Positions 24,301 through 31,667 of a stretch of DNA of 48,480 bases are shown here, in pieces. Numbering within the stretch: the first letter of the stretch is position 1; each line of letters starts with the position of its first letter. This DNA is from an uncultured Oscillospiraceae bacterium (GTDB lineage: Bacteria; Bacillota; Clostridia; Oscillospirales; Ruminococcaceae). Under the pieces are notes generated by a model, which did not search any database, was not told the origin of the DNA, and saw only the letters and a list, made by a program, of their open reading frames with translations. Position numbers and translations under genes: made by a program. The stretch lies in contig UQGL01000018.1 in NCBI GenBank assembly GCA_900540595.1, positions 1 to 48,480 of the forward strand. The letters run 5' to 3'.

Positions 24301-27300
24301 TACATGGTCGAACGAGTACAGCCAGCTGAAAGCAGCATTGTCTGAATCCGAATACGAAGCTGCCCGCAGCAGCACCCTGACGGCGTTTTATACCCCTGCC
24401 ACCGTTATCCACCCCATCTACCGTGCACTGGAGCGCTTCGGCGTAAAGGGCGGAAAAATCCTAGAACCCAGCATGGGCACAGGCGCATTTCTCGCACACG
24501 GACATTTTGGCAGCAGTGATGCCAAATTCTACGGCGTAGAATTGGACAGCATCACAGGCCGCATCTCCAAGCAGCTATATCAAAAGGCCAATATCCAAGT
24601 AACCGGCTATGAAAATGCGCTTCTCCCCGACAACTATTTTGACTGCGTTATTGGCAATGTCCCTTTCGGCAATTTTCAAGTCAATGACCCGCAGTATAAC
24701 CGGCTGCATTTTCCCATCCACGACTATTTCTTTGCCAAGAGCATCGACAAGCTGCGCACCGGCGGCATCATGGCGTTCATCACCTCCAGCGGCACATTGG
24801 ACAAAAAGGATGACCGCGCCCGCAAGTACATTGCTGAGCGCTGTGACCTGATCGGCGCGGTGCGCTTGCCCAACAATGCGTTCAAGGGCAGCGGAACTAA
24901 AATCATGACGGATGTAATTTTCCTGCAAAAGCGTGACACACTGCGCCAGCAGGACGAGCCTTGGCTGCACCTTGCAGAAGATGCCAACGGCATCACCATG
25001 AACCGCTACTTTGTGGAGCACCCTGATATGATTTGCGGCAAGATGGAGATAGTCGCCGGTCCGTATGGCCCGACTCCCACCTGCCAGCCAATAGACCCCG
25101 ATGCGGTGGATCGTTTCGGAAAGCCGTTGTTGGAAACGCAAATCGACACTGCTATGCAGCATCTGACCGCCACGCTGACAAAAGCCGAAATTCCCATACA
25201 GGAGGAAAGCGGCGAGGACACCAAGTACATTGATGCCGATCCCTTTGTGCGTAATTTCAGCTACACGGTAAAGGACGATAAAATCTATTACCGCGAAGGC
25301 GCAGTCATGCGGGAATGTAATCCCAACGCAGCCTCTGCCGAGCGTATCCGCAAACTGGTGGAACTGCGCGATACCACCCGCGCTCTGATCGATGCGCAGT
25401 TGCAGGACTTGTCGGACGAGGAAATCCACCGTCTGCAAGCCCAGCTTAACCGCCAGTATGATGCCTTCCGCGCCAAGCACGGCCTAATCAACAGCCGCAG
25501 CGCGGAGTTGTCTTTCCGGGATGACAGCAGCTACTATTTGCTGTGTTCACTGGAAAATGTCGATGAAAAAGGAAACTTTATCAGCAAGTCGGATATGTTC
25601 ACCAAGAGAACTATTCGCTCTGCACAGATACCCGACCACGCCGACACGGCATCGGACGCTCTGGCACTGAGCATCGGGGAACGTGCCAAGGTCGATATGC
25701 CTTACATGATGCACCTTACCGGGAAAGATGAAGCGACGCTTGCCAAGGAACTGGCGGGCGTTATTTTTGTAGAGCCTTTCCGCAAACAGGAGGACGGCAG
25801 CCCTGTTTACCTTATGGCGGACGAGTATTTATCCGGCAATGTGCGCGAAAAGCTGCGTATTGCTCATGTTGCAGCCGACCAAGACCCAGCGTTCCGCATC
25901 AATGTAGAAGCGCTGGAGCAGGTGCAGCCCAAGGACTTGACGGCGGGCGAGATAACGGTCCGGTTGGGTGTCACATGGATCGGGCCGGAAATCATCAAGC
26001 AGTTTGCCGATGAACTTTTTCAGTCAACCTACCGCGAACAGAAAATAGCTGTCCGTTACAATGAATACCTGAATAACTGGTATATTTCCAACAAGAGCCA
26101 TGGCAACGATAATATCCGCGTCACGAACACCTACGGCACAAAACGTATCAACGGCTATCATTTGTTGGAGAACGCACTCAACCTGCGGGCCACCAAAATT
26201 TACGATACAGTCTATGACGAAAACGGCAAGGAGCAGCATAAACTCAATGGTCCTGCCACCGAAGAAGCACAGGCCAAGCAGCGGATGATAGAAGATGCTT
26301 TTAAAGACTGGATTTTCAAGGACCGTGAACGCCGGGAAAGTTTGGTGGCGCTGTACAATGAAAAGTTCAACTGCATTCGCCCCCGTGAGTACGACGGCAG
26401 CCACATCCAGTTTTTCGGCATGAACCCGGAAATCGCGCTGCGGCCCCACCAGCGCAATGCCATTGCACATATTTTGTACGGGCACAACACACTGCTGGCG
26501 CACACTGTCGGCGCAGGTAAGACCTATGAGATGGTCGCCGCCGCGATGGAGAAAAAGCGGCTGGGCCTGTGCAGTAAAACGCTTGTTGCCGTGCCAAATC
26601 ATCTGACAGGCCAATTTGCCAGTGAAGCGCTGAAGCTATACCCCAATGCAAACATTTTGGTGACAACGCAGCGCGATTTTGAAAAGTCAAACCGTAAACG
26701 GTTTTGTGCCAAAATCGCCACCGGCAACTATGACATTGTGGTAATCGGTCACAGCCAGTTTGAAAAGATTCCACTTTCCGATGCCAGAAAAGCCGAGTTT
26801 ATCCGCAAGCAAATTGACGAACTGGAAATGCAGTTGGAGAGCATGGACAACAGCGACAGCCGTCTGACCGTCAAGCAGTTGGAAAGTAAGAAAAAGCAGT
26901 TGAAAACCAAGCTGTCAAATTTGCTGGACGCCCCGAAGCGGGATGATGTGGTGACTTTTGAGGAACTGGGCGCAGACTCCCTCATGGTCGATGAAGCACA
27001 CAATTTCAAGAACCTCATGACCGTTACTAAGATGCACAACATCGCGGGTATCAGCACCACCGAGAGCCAAAAGGCCAGCGACCTGTTTATGAAGTGCCAG
27101 TACCTTGATGAAATCACCGGAGCACGCGGCGTAACGTTTGCCACAGGCACCCCCATTTCCAACAGTATGACCGAGCTGTATACCATGCAGCGCTATTTGC
27201 AGCAGTACACCTTGGAACGCAACGGCCTTGCAAACTTTGACAGTTGGGCGGCCACCTTTGGCGAAACCGTCACAGCCATCGAACTTGCGCCGGAGGGAAC

Positions 27301-28918
27301 CGGCTACCGCACAAAAACACGCTTTGCTCGTTTTTTCAATCTGCCAGAACTTATGGCAATGTTCAAAGAATGCGCCGATATTCAAACAGCAGATATGCTG
27401 AAATTACCTGTCCCTGCTCTTGTGGGCGGCAAGCCGACCAACATCCAGCTAAAGCCCTCTGAAATACAAAAACAGATGGTAGCGGAATTGGGCGAACGGG
27501 CCGACAAAATCCGCAATAAAATGGTAAAGCCCTATGAGGACAATATGCTGAAAATCACCAACGACGGACGCAAGTTGGCGCTGGATCAGCGCTTGATCGA
27601 CCCCAACTTGCCCGATGATCCTGACAGCAAGGTCAATATCTGTGTGGGCAAAATTTTTGAGATATGGGAGCAGACCATGCCCAAACGCAGTGCGCAGCTT
27701 GTTTTCTGCGATCTGTCCACGCCCAAGGCGGGCGTTTTCAATGTCTACGATGACATGAAAGCAAAGCTGATCGAGCGCGGAATCCCCGAAACAGAAATTG
27801 CCTTCATCCATGAAGCGAACACCGATGCCCGCAAGACGGAACTTTTCGGAAAAGTTCGCAGCGGCGCAGTTCGCGTTCTGATGGGCAGCACGGCCAAAAT
27901 GGGAGCGGGCACCAATGTGCAACAGCGCCTTGTGGCGCTGCACCATCTGGATGTACCGTGGCGGCCATCTGATATTGAGCAGCGTGAGGGCAGAATATTA
28001 CGACAGGGCAATGAAAATAAGGAGATCTATGTTTTCCGTTATGTAACGGAGGGAACATTTGATGCCTACTCATGGCAGCTTATCGAAAATAAGCAAAAAT
28101 TCATCGGACAGATTATGACCTCAAAATCTCCGGCTCGCAGCTGCAATGATATGGACGAGGCTGCACTGTCCTACGCCGAGGTAAAGGCATTGGCGGCTGG
28201 CAATCCACTTATCAAGGAAAAGATGGACTTGGACGTGCAGTTGACCCGTCTTAAAACACTGAAAGCTGCCCATGACAGCCAGCGTTATGAACTGGAGAAC
28301 AAAATTGCCATCGGTTTCCCGGCTGAAATCCGAAAATGCAAAGAACAGATTGAAAATGCCACAGTAGATGCCGTAACCGTAAAGGAACATTCCGTAGTGG
28401 ATGCGGACGGCAAAGATGTTTTCTGTATCCAGTTGGAAAAGAAAGTTTACTACGAAAAAGAACCTGCGGGGAAAGCCCTGTTAGGTCTGCTGGGCTTGGC
28501 ACTGAATAGCGAAAAGCCCGTACCTATCGGGTATTTCAAGGGTATGGAACTGCAAATCCAACATCTGCCTTTTGGCAACGAATACCATGCAAGATTGGCT
28601 GGCTCTGGTACATATAGCACTCAGCTGGGAGCTGATGTGCTAGGCAATCTGACACGCCTTTCCAATTTGGCAAATGGTATTGAACCGATCATTGAAAAGA
28701 CCCGCAATATGCAAATCCAGTTGGAACAGCAGCTTGCCAGCGCCGAGGAAGAAGTCAAGCGGCCATTTCCACAGGCAACAGAACTGACTGAAAAGAGTAA
28801 GCGTCTTGCGGTGCTGGAGGGACTGCTGAACATGAACGACAAAGACATTGTGACCGACACCGAGCCGGAACAACAGTGTCAGACCGACAATCGACAGCGT
28901 GGACAGGAGGAACGATAA
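21365..28918 (+). CDS. Giant ArdC-like/N6-DNA methylase/SNF2-type helicase protein
   Basis: The 2,517-residue protein is a known ICE type joining several domains. An ArdC-like N terminus spans about 1-100 (NQLLIHEQSPTATAVAD, RWVKRGAHGIAVFD). Residues about 265-381 are a low-complexity Ala/Asp/Arg/Gly/Pro stretch overlying the tnpV gene in another frame. Two hydrophilic modules follow. An adenine methylase lies near 950-1200, with the SAM motif ILEPSMGTGAFL and catalytic NVPF in place of the usual NPPF/Y. An SF2 helicase has HTVGAGKTYEM (about 1713), VDEAHNF (about 1874) and QREGRILRQG (about 2204). The start has AAGGAG upstream. Roles in antirestriction, DNA marking or processing during transfer are inference. 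Confidence 0.88.
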   Translation: MAKYENVRALAKKQLQAVTESSDRWKAFLRTAAIAYNYSFPNQLLIHEQSPTATAVADIAYWNNNAGRWVKRGAHGIAVFDTRANSSRLRYLFDISDTIPRAEIPEALPWVITDQNWRPVWDKIVADNHADSIQSALLMLSTSCVAQRSAMFTTALGKAIDGSSLQWAKPDEQRQLFLQLITQSCLYMAALRCGVDTARLDLPALESVNQFDTNRITLCLGSACQQAARPLMQQIGSITREIDSVARAEKVRYYGGKQEKTTDDKEVNNGVHDGERLPNPGADAERAADAGDRQVRQPAAEIPAGERADGVRRDAAGGNAVPASGGDGQRSTPANRADDADADAAQHRPEPADRPDGLDAVDERLAEPSRGTGDAADLQPVTQEPQAESDTTPSAFSVPISDLPPLSDELILGLLAKESSSRADNAAILEYFNEHPDLAERSAFCKHCYKQIYTYLFVDDHTVGFIRHDMYLELWEGNYLTKTAQVNLTWDAVAAKIADLIEQGRLMVPIKATPVQQQMEQLTLTPEDSEKAGLPSHEQQAKSIDLAAEAKKWNKPIIDASGKYITEQDITDVLCRGSGFEDGKFRIQQYLSAQVLPIEEDQARWLKKEYGIGGGTWIFRDGGHGFLDHMGKNLEITRRTEDGEYRRVLKWKEVAQRLRLLVYNDQYLTDAEKAPYQAWAAEQQAARAANDAALDHAKHAITDFCENEGLSEPNFSDLTRVEFAYSTTEDDEHEIQVYANLLRNEIRYEVDGNIVHIDYFHDNHELAAQGIENSAFSDFINTAEAEFEKHHPTTRKVEKSPVTIGSTVYLEDARPFTVEEIGRENIHLRDESFPLVGRAVSHEEFARLLAANPKNAALSAPEVPSRQEQPEETAEPIVGEVIEEPSPFVAQVMADAERLSAEDEPYHREPITYEAPYLDNLPTASREKFAANIAAIQKLKEIEQRVANGGSPAFEDEQKILAQYTGWGGLSDAFDPNKSTWSNEYSQLKAALSESEYEAARSSTLTAFYTPATVIHPIYRALERFGVKGGKILEPSMGTGAFLAHGHFGSSDAKFYGVELDSITGRISKQLYQKANIQVTGYENALLPDNYFDCVIGNVPFGNFQVNDPQYNRLHFPIHDYFFAKSIDKLRTGGIMAFITSSGTLDKKDDRARKYIAERCDLIGAVRLPNNAFKGSGTKIMTDVIFLQKRDTLRQQDEPWLHLAEDANGITMNRYFVEHPDMICGKMEIVAGPYGPTPTCQPIDPDAVDRFGKPLLETQIDTAMQHLTATLTKAEIPIQEESGEDTKYIDADPFVRNFSYTVKDDKIYYREGAVMRECNPNAASAERIRKLVELRDTTRALIDAQLQDLSDEEIHRLQAQLNRQYDAFRAKHGLINSRSAELSFRDDSSYYLLCSLENVDEKGNFISKSDMFTKRTIRSAQIPDHADTASDALALSIGERAKVDMPYMMHLTGKDEATLAKELAGVIFVEPFRKQEDGSPVYLMADEYLSGNVREKLRIAHVAADQDPAFRINVEALEQVQPKDLTAGEITVRLGVTWIGPEIIKQFADELFQSTYREQKIAVRYNEYLNNWYISNKSHGNDNIRVTNTYGTKRINGYHLLENALNLRATKIYDTVYDENGKEQHKLNGPATEEAQAKQRMIEDAFKDWIFKDRERRESLVALYNEKFNCIRPREYDGSHIQFFGMNPEIALRPHQRNAIAHILYGHNTLLAHTVGAGKTYEMVAAAMEKKRLGLCSKTLVAVPNHLTGQFASEALKLYPNANILVTTQRDFEKSNRKRFCAKIATGNYDIVVIGHSQFEKIPLSDARKAEFIRKQIDELEMQLESMDNSDSRLTVKQLESKKKQLKTKLSNLLDAPKRDDVVTFEELGADSLMVDEAHNFKNLMTVTKMHNIAGISTTESQKASDLFMKCQYLDEITGARGVTFATGTPISNSMTELYTMQRYLQQYTLERNGLANFDSWAATFGETVTAIELAPEGTGYRTKTRFARFFNLPELMAMFKECADIQTADMLKLPVPALVGGKPTNIQLKPSEIQKQMVAELGERADKIRNKMVKPYEDNMLKITNDGRKLALDQRLIDPNLPDDPDSKVNICVGKIFEIWEQTMPKRSAQLVFCDLSTPKAGVFNVYDDMKAKLIERGIPETEIAFIHEANTDARKTELFGKVRSGAVRVLMGSTAKMGAGTNVQQRLVALHHLDVPWRPSDIEQREGRILRQGNENKEIYVFRYVTEGTFDAYSWQLIENKQKFIGQIMTSKSPARSCNDMDEAALSYAEVKALAAGNPLIKEKMDLDVQLTRLKTLKAAHDSQRYELENKIAIGFPAEIRKCKEQIENATVDAVTVKEHSVVDADGKDVFCIQLEKKVYYEKEPAGKALLGLLGLALNSEKPVPIGYFKGMELQIQHLPFGNEYHARLAGSGTYSTQLGADVLGNLTRLSNLANGIEPIIEKTRNMQIQLEQQLASAEEEVKRPFPQATELTEKSKRLAVLEGLLNMNDKDIVTDTEPEQQCQTDNRQRGQEER
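22170..22508 (+). CDS. TnpV-like protein encoded inside the methylase-helicase gene
   Basis: A complete 112-residue frame lies wholly within the larger gene, shifted by one base. It matches the transposon-encoded TnpV family: YQIPALTLNE, IGKYGSLRRKFLLE, FDEMLLEGTLYPHLAEMD, DPMGWTQWMNALQSQAEEL and a final IYSL. A textbook AAGGAGG (22157-22163) lies six bases before the ATG. Third codon positions in this frame are almost all G or C (for example CCG GCG CTG ACG CTG), which is how a real gene of this genome looks; the host frame reads those bases as first positions, explaining its Ala/Gly/Asp/Arg-rich linker. Function of TnpV is unknown. Both frames may be translated. Confidence 0.82.
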   Translation: MEYMMVNGYQIPALTLNEPPMPEIGKYGSLRRKFLLENAPMVFDEMLLEGTLYPHLAEMDNAVHRQIEQTMQTLMQHSTAPNRQTDPMGWTQWMNALQSQAEELAMQQIYSL

Positions 28919-28987
28919 ATTTTATGATTAAAGGCAGAAAGACCAATCGTATACGCGACCACCCCAAGGATGAAAGGAGTAGTTTTT

Positions 28988-29707
28988 ATGAAAAAATCTA
29001 TTGTTGCATTGGGCATAGTATTGGCGCTGTCCGGGTGTGCAGCGGCAGCGGATGAAACTCTTGCGGCTGAACCGGCTGCACTGGTGGAAATCTCACCGGC
29101 CACCGAAGAAACTGCGCAGCCGGTGGAAGCTGCTGCAACCGCCGAACCTGCGCAGACTGCAACCCCTGCGCCGACACCCGAACCGACACAGGCCCCCACG
29201 CCCGCGCCGACAGCAGAGCCTACGGCAGTCCCCACCGCAGAACCCACGCAAGCCCCGGTGGAGGAAACCGTAGCCGCCACTCCGGCACAGGTTAGTATGA
29301 GTTATGGTGCGGTGCCGTTCGACCTTGCAGCCGGTACGGAGCAATGGTGGAGCATCGACAGCAGCGACAGCGCATACTGGGCCGTGCAGGAGAACATCAA
29401 CGCCATCCGTGCGGCGGCGGGACTTTCCCCGCTGGCAATGGACGGCGGGCTGAGCGCGGCGGCAGATGCCCGCTGCGAGAGCTTTGTCGCGGGCGGTGCG
29501 TTCGACCACAGCGGCATGACCACCCGCAGCGAAATCTGCGCAGCCGGTCCTATCGGCTCGGCCAGCAGCGTATGCAGCTATTGGCAGAACAGTCCTGCCC
29601 ACTATGCCAACATCACCAACGCCAGCTTTACAAGCATGGGTGTGGCCTGTTGGTTTTGCTCCACCGCCGAGGGGCAGTATACCTACTGGACTGTCACATT
29701 CAACTAA
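28988..29707 (+). CDS. CAP-domain (SCP/PR1-like) lipoprotein
   Basis: The 239-residue product has a lipoprotein signal (MKKSIVALGIVLALSGC), a long Thr/Pro/Ala/Glu repeat spacer (about residues 20-105, with units such as PTPAPT and PTAEPT) and a C-terminal CAP domain. The latter shows WAVQENINAIRAAAGLSPL, ALAADARCES-like and FDHSGMTTRSEI, then SYWQNSPAHYANITNASFTSMGVACW. CAP domains of bacteria are secreted and mostly of unknown activity. AAAGGAG precedes the ATG at 28988; an upstream in-frame ATG at 28970 would lengthen the basic head. It follows the methylase-helicase gene by 69 bases. It may be surface cargo of the ICE. Confidence 0.87.
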   Translation: MKKSIVALGIVLALSGCAAAADETLAAEPAALVEISPATEETAQPVEAAATAEPAQTATPAPTPEPTQAPTPAPTAEPTAVPTAEPTQAPVEETVAATPAQVSMSYGAVPFDLAAGTEQWWSIDSSDSAYWAVQENINAIRAAAGLSPLAMDGGLSAAADARCESFVAGGAFDHSGMTTRSEICAAGPIGSASSVCSYWQNSPAHYANITNASFTSMGVACWFCSTAEGQYTYWTVTFN

Positions 29708-29716
29708 AACTCCTAC

Positions 29717-29756
29717 TTGTTTTCATACACAAATTATGATATAATTTCTGTATGAA
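29717..29756 (+). promoter_or_regulatory. Promoter and operator of the toxin-antitoxin pair
   Basis: TTGTTT (29717-29722) and a perfect TATAAT (29740-29745) are 17 bases apart. The perfect inverted repeat TTCATACA (29722-29729)/TGTATGAA (29749-29756) brackets the -10 element, the usual position of an antitoxin operator for autorepression. Confidence 0.8.
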
Positions 29757-29771
29757 AGAGAGGTGCTATCT

Positions 29772-30038
29772 ATGCCGAACATTCGTTCCAGCGCAGATTT
29801 GAGAAACAACTACAATGACATTTCCTCTTACTGCCATGCCTACAACGAGCCGGTCTTTATTACCAAAAACGGTAAGGGCGACCTTGCCGTTATGAGCATG
29901 GAAACCTATGAGGAAATGGCGGGCCGCATTGAACTGTACAGCAAGCTGCAAGAGGGCCTTGCCGATGTGGAAGCCGGGAACACGCGCCCCTTTGCCGATG
30001 TTATGGCTGATTTGCGCCACCGCAGGGAGCGCAGATGA
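29772..30038 (+). CDS. Type II antitoxin, Phd/YefM family
   Basis: The 88-residue protein has the Phd/YefM N-terminal fold (MPNIRSSADLRNNYNDISSYC, EPVFITKNGKGDLAVMSMETYEEM) that binds DNA as a dimer, and a C-terminal tail rich in charged residues that should wrap the toxin. It would neutralise the toxin encoded next and repress the operon through the inverted repeat in its promoter. The start at 29772 has GAGAGGTG upstream. Its last codons overlap the toxin start by four bases (ATGA). Confidence 0.9.
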   Translation: MPNIRSSADLRNNYNDISSYCHAYNEPVFITKNGKGDLAVMSMETYEEMAGRIELYSKLQEGLADVEAGNTRPFADVMADLRHRRERR

Positions 30039-30385
30039 AATACAACATTCATGTCACCCAAGCTGCAGAGCGCGATATGGCGAACGCCTACGACTATATC
30101 GACCTTGTACTGAAAAATCCAACTGCCGCCGACAAGCTGTTGGATGTGGCCGACGAAAAAATCGGAGCACTGGCAGAATTTCCGCACAAATTTGAAGTCG
30201 TTTCCGACAAACTGCTTTCCTTGTGGGGAATCCGTTTCACCATCGTTATGAACTACCTTGCGTTCTATACGGTGGACGATGCCACGCAAACGGTGCATAT
30301 CGTGCGGTTTCTCTACGGCAAAAGCAACTGGATCACCATTCTGAAAACAGATGCAGCAAACGGAAGTTTGCCGATGTTCTCATAA
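30035..30385 (+). CDS. Type II toxin, RelE/ParE family
   Basis: The 116-residue protein has the RelE/ParE layout: an N-terminal strand (YNIHVTQAAERDMANAYDYI), two helices, then the sheet with FPHKFEVVSD, WGIRFTIVMNYLAFYTVDD and VHIVRFLYGKSNW. Whether it cleaves mRNA (RelE-like) or poisons gyrase (ParE-like) cannot be decided by eye. It is translated with the antitoxin through a 4-base overlap and ends just before an intrinsic terminator. On an ICE such pairs select against loss of the element. Confidence 0.9.
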   Translation: MKYNIHVTQAAERDMANAYDYIDLVLKNPTAADKLLDVADEKIGALAEFPHKFEVVSDKLLSLWGIRFTIVMNYLAFYTVDDATQTVHIVRFLYGKSNWITILKTDAANGSLPMFS

Positions 30386-30400
30386 CCGAATATTTTACCC

Positions 30401-30432
30401 AAGCGCTCACTTTTGTGGGCGCTTTTCTTTTT
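30401..30432 (+). terminator. Intrinsic terminator after the toxin gene
   Basis: The stem AAGCGCTCAC/GTGGGCGCTT with one G-T pair and a TTTT loop runs into TTCTTTTT. It ends the toxin-antitoxin transcript 12 bases before the next gene. Confidence 0.85.
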
Positions 30433-30443
30433 AGGAGGACGTT

Positions 30444-30857
30444 ATGTCTTACGATGATATTATTGAAGTTTTGGCCGCTGCGCTGCTCGAAAAAGCAGAA
30501 ACCGTAGGCTGTCTTGAAGTGCTGGACGGTTTCAGCCAGCGCCCAGACACAGAAATTGAAGTCAGCGCCCCAATCAGCGAGGAAATGCTGGCGTTGCCGC
30601 TGGACAAACAGGAGTGGCCGGAAGAGTGCACACCGATTTTGAAAGAAAGCAGTGCGGCCACGCTGGGCGAACTGGTGGAATATCTGAACCACTGCACAGC
30701 CACGGGGAAGAAGCTGAATGTTTCCGAAGATGCAGCGGCAGCCATGTTCCCGGCGCTTATCACATTCTGCTATGATGCTGCGGATATGAACGGTAAACGC
30801 TTCTTTTGGGAATATATTCTTGAAAGCAATTCCCTTGTTTTTGAGGATGCCGAATGA
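30444..30857 (+). CDS. Acidic ICE protein of unknown function
   Basis: The 137-residue product is not recognised. It is acidic and probably cytoplasmic and helical, with no signal peptide or membrane segment; SEEMLALPLDKQEWPEECTPI and AMFPALITFCYDAADMNGKRFFWEYIL are its most distinctive stretches. An AGGAGG site precedes its ATG at good spacing. Its stop overlaps the start of the DUF3848/DUF3849 gene by four bases (ATGA), so the two are translated together and may act together. It also begins right after a terminator, so it depends on read-through or a promoter I cannot see. Confidence 0.75.
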   Translation: MSYDDIIEVLAAALLEKAETVGCLEVLDGFSQRPDTEIEVSAPISEEMLALPLDKQEWPEECTPILKESSAATLGELVEYLNHCTATGKKLNVSEDAAAAMFPALITFCYDAADMNGKRFFWEYILESNSLVFEDAE

Positions 30858-31600
30858 CCCCGCAGGAGCAGCTCTGCGAAAAAATGCGGGTGGAGCAGAG
30901 CGCCTATTGCCTATGGCTGACCGCACAGCCGCCAGAAGAAATTCTACACCACGCCTACGAGTACAGCGTCCGTGAGGACATTATTCTTGCAACGGAAGAA
31001 ATGAACCTCACCCCTGCACAGGTGCGGGCGCTGCTGAAATCTCCCGCGCCGCTGGCGGATGTGTATAAGGATTTTTCCAAGCTGGAAACCGATTATATGA
31101 GCATTGTGGCTCAGTGCGTGGAAGACCGTGCAGATGACTTGCTGAAAAAGGAGCAGCAGCAGAACCCACCCAAAGTATATCGACAGTCCGTCACTTATGC
31201 CCGCGAACACGGCGAATTGCAGCAGTACCATGCGTCTTGCCACTTGAATGAAAGGTGTCGGGACGAGATTGACGCAGCGCTTGCACAGCGCTTTGATGGT
31301 ATGCGGCTGGGCGCTGGCGCTGTTGAACAGGTAGTGGCGGAATATGGTTTGGAGCGCACAAAATATGTGTTGGCAGCGACCATTCAAACCCGTGATGGAG
31401 ATGGTCGTATTTCTCGCACAAATAGAGAATGGGCAGATTCCATTCGCACGATCAAAGATATGGATCGCCGTGGATTTGACCGTTCCTGTTACTACGCTGA
31501 CCTACAAGCGCATACCTGCCTATTGGACGGTTTTGTAAACCAAGTGCGAAAATTTGAAAAAGCCAAAGTCCAGCCCGCTCAGGATACCCCCGAAAGATAA
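30854..31600 (+). CDS. DUF3848-DUF3849 protein
   Basis: The 248-residue protein joins two ICE-associated domains of unknown function. Residues about 1-95 (LCEKMRVEQSAYCLWLTAQ, PPEEILHHAYEYSVREDII, LLKSPAPLADVYKDFSKLE) match DUF3848. Residues about 110-240 (YRQSVTYAREHGELQQYHAS, VEQVVAEYGLERTKYVLA, NREWADSIRTIKDMDRRGFD, SCYYADLQAHTCLLDGFVNQV) match DUF3849. In other elements the two domains are often separate or joined to YodL-type modules, so a link to the YodL and methylase-helicase proteins is plausible. No catalytic motif is seen. A strong terminator follows. Confidence 0.82.
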   Translation: MTPQEQLCEKMRVEQSAYCLWLTAQPPEEILHHAYEYSVREDIILATEEMNLTPAQVRALLKSPAPLADVYKDFSKLETDYMSIVAQCVEDRADDLLKKEQQQNPPKVYRQSVTYAREHGELQQYHASCHLNERCRDEIDAALAQRFDGMRLGAGAVEQVVAEYGLERTKYVLAATIQTRDGDGRISRTNREWADSIRTIKDMDRRGFDRSCYYADLQAHTCLLDGFVNQVRKFEKAKVQPAQDTPER

Positions 31601-31605
31601 CCGCA

Positions 31606-31633
31606 GCGTCTGCATTTTGCAGGCGCTTTTTTT
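31606..31633 (+). terminator. Intrinsic terminator after the DUF3848-DUF3849 gene
   Basis: A 9-bp stem GCGTCTGCA/TGCAGGCGC with one G-T pair and a 3-base loop is followed by seven Ts. It isolates the adhesin gene from the upstream operon. Confidence 0.9.
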
Positions 31634-31667
31634 CGTGAAAAAATCTCTGTTTTGAAAGGATTTCACA

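Noticed and set aside
29100..29270. CRISPR-like or tandem DNA repeat
   Set aside because: The repetition is Thr/Pro/Ala codons of the lipoprotein spacer, with no spacer-repeat regularity.
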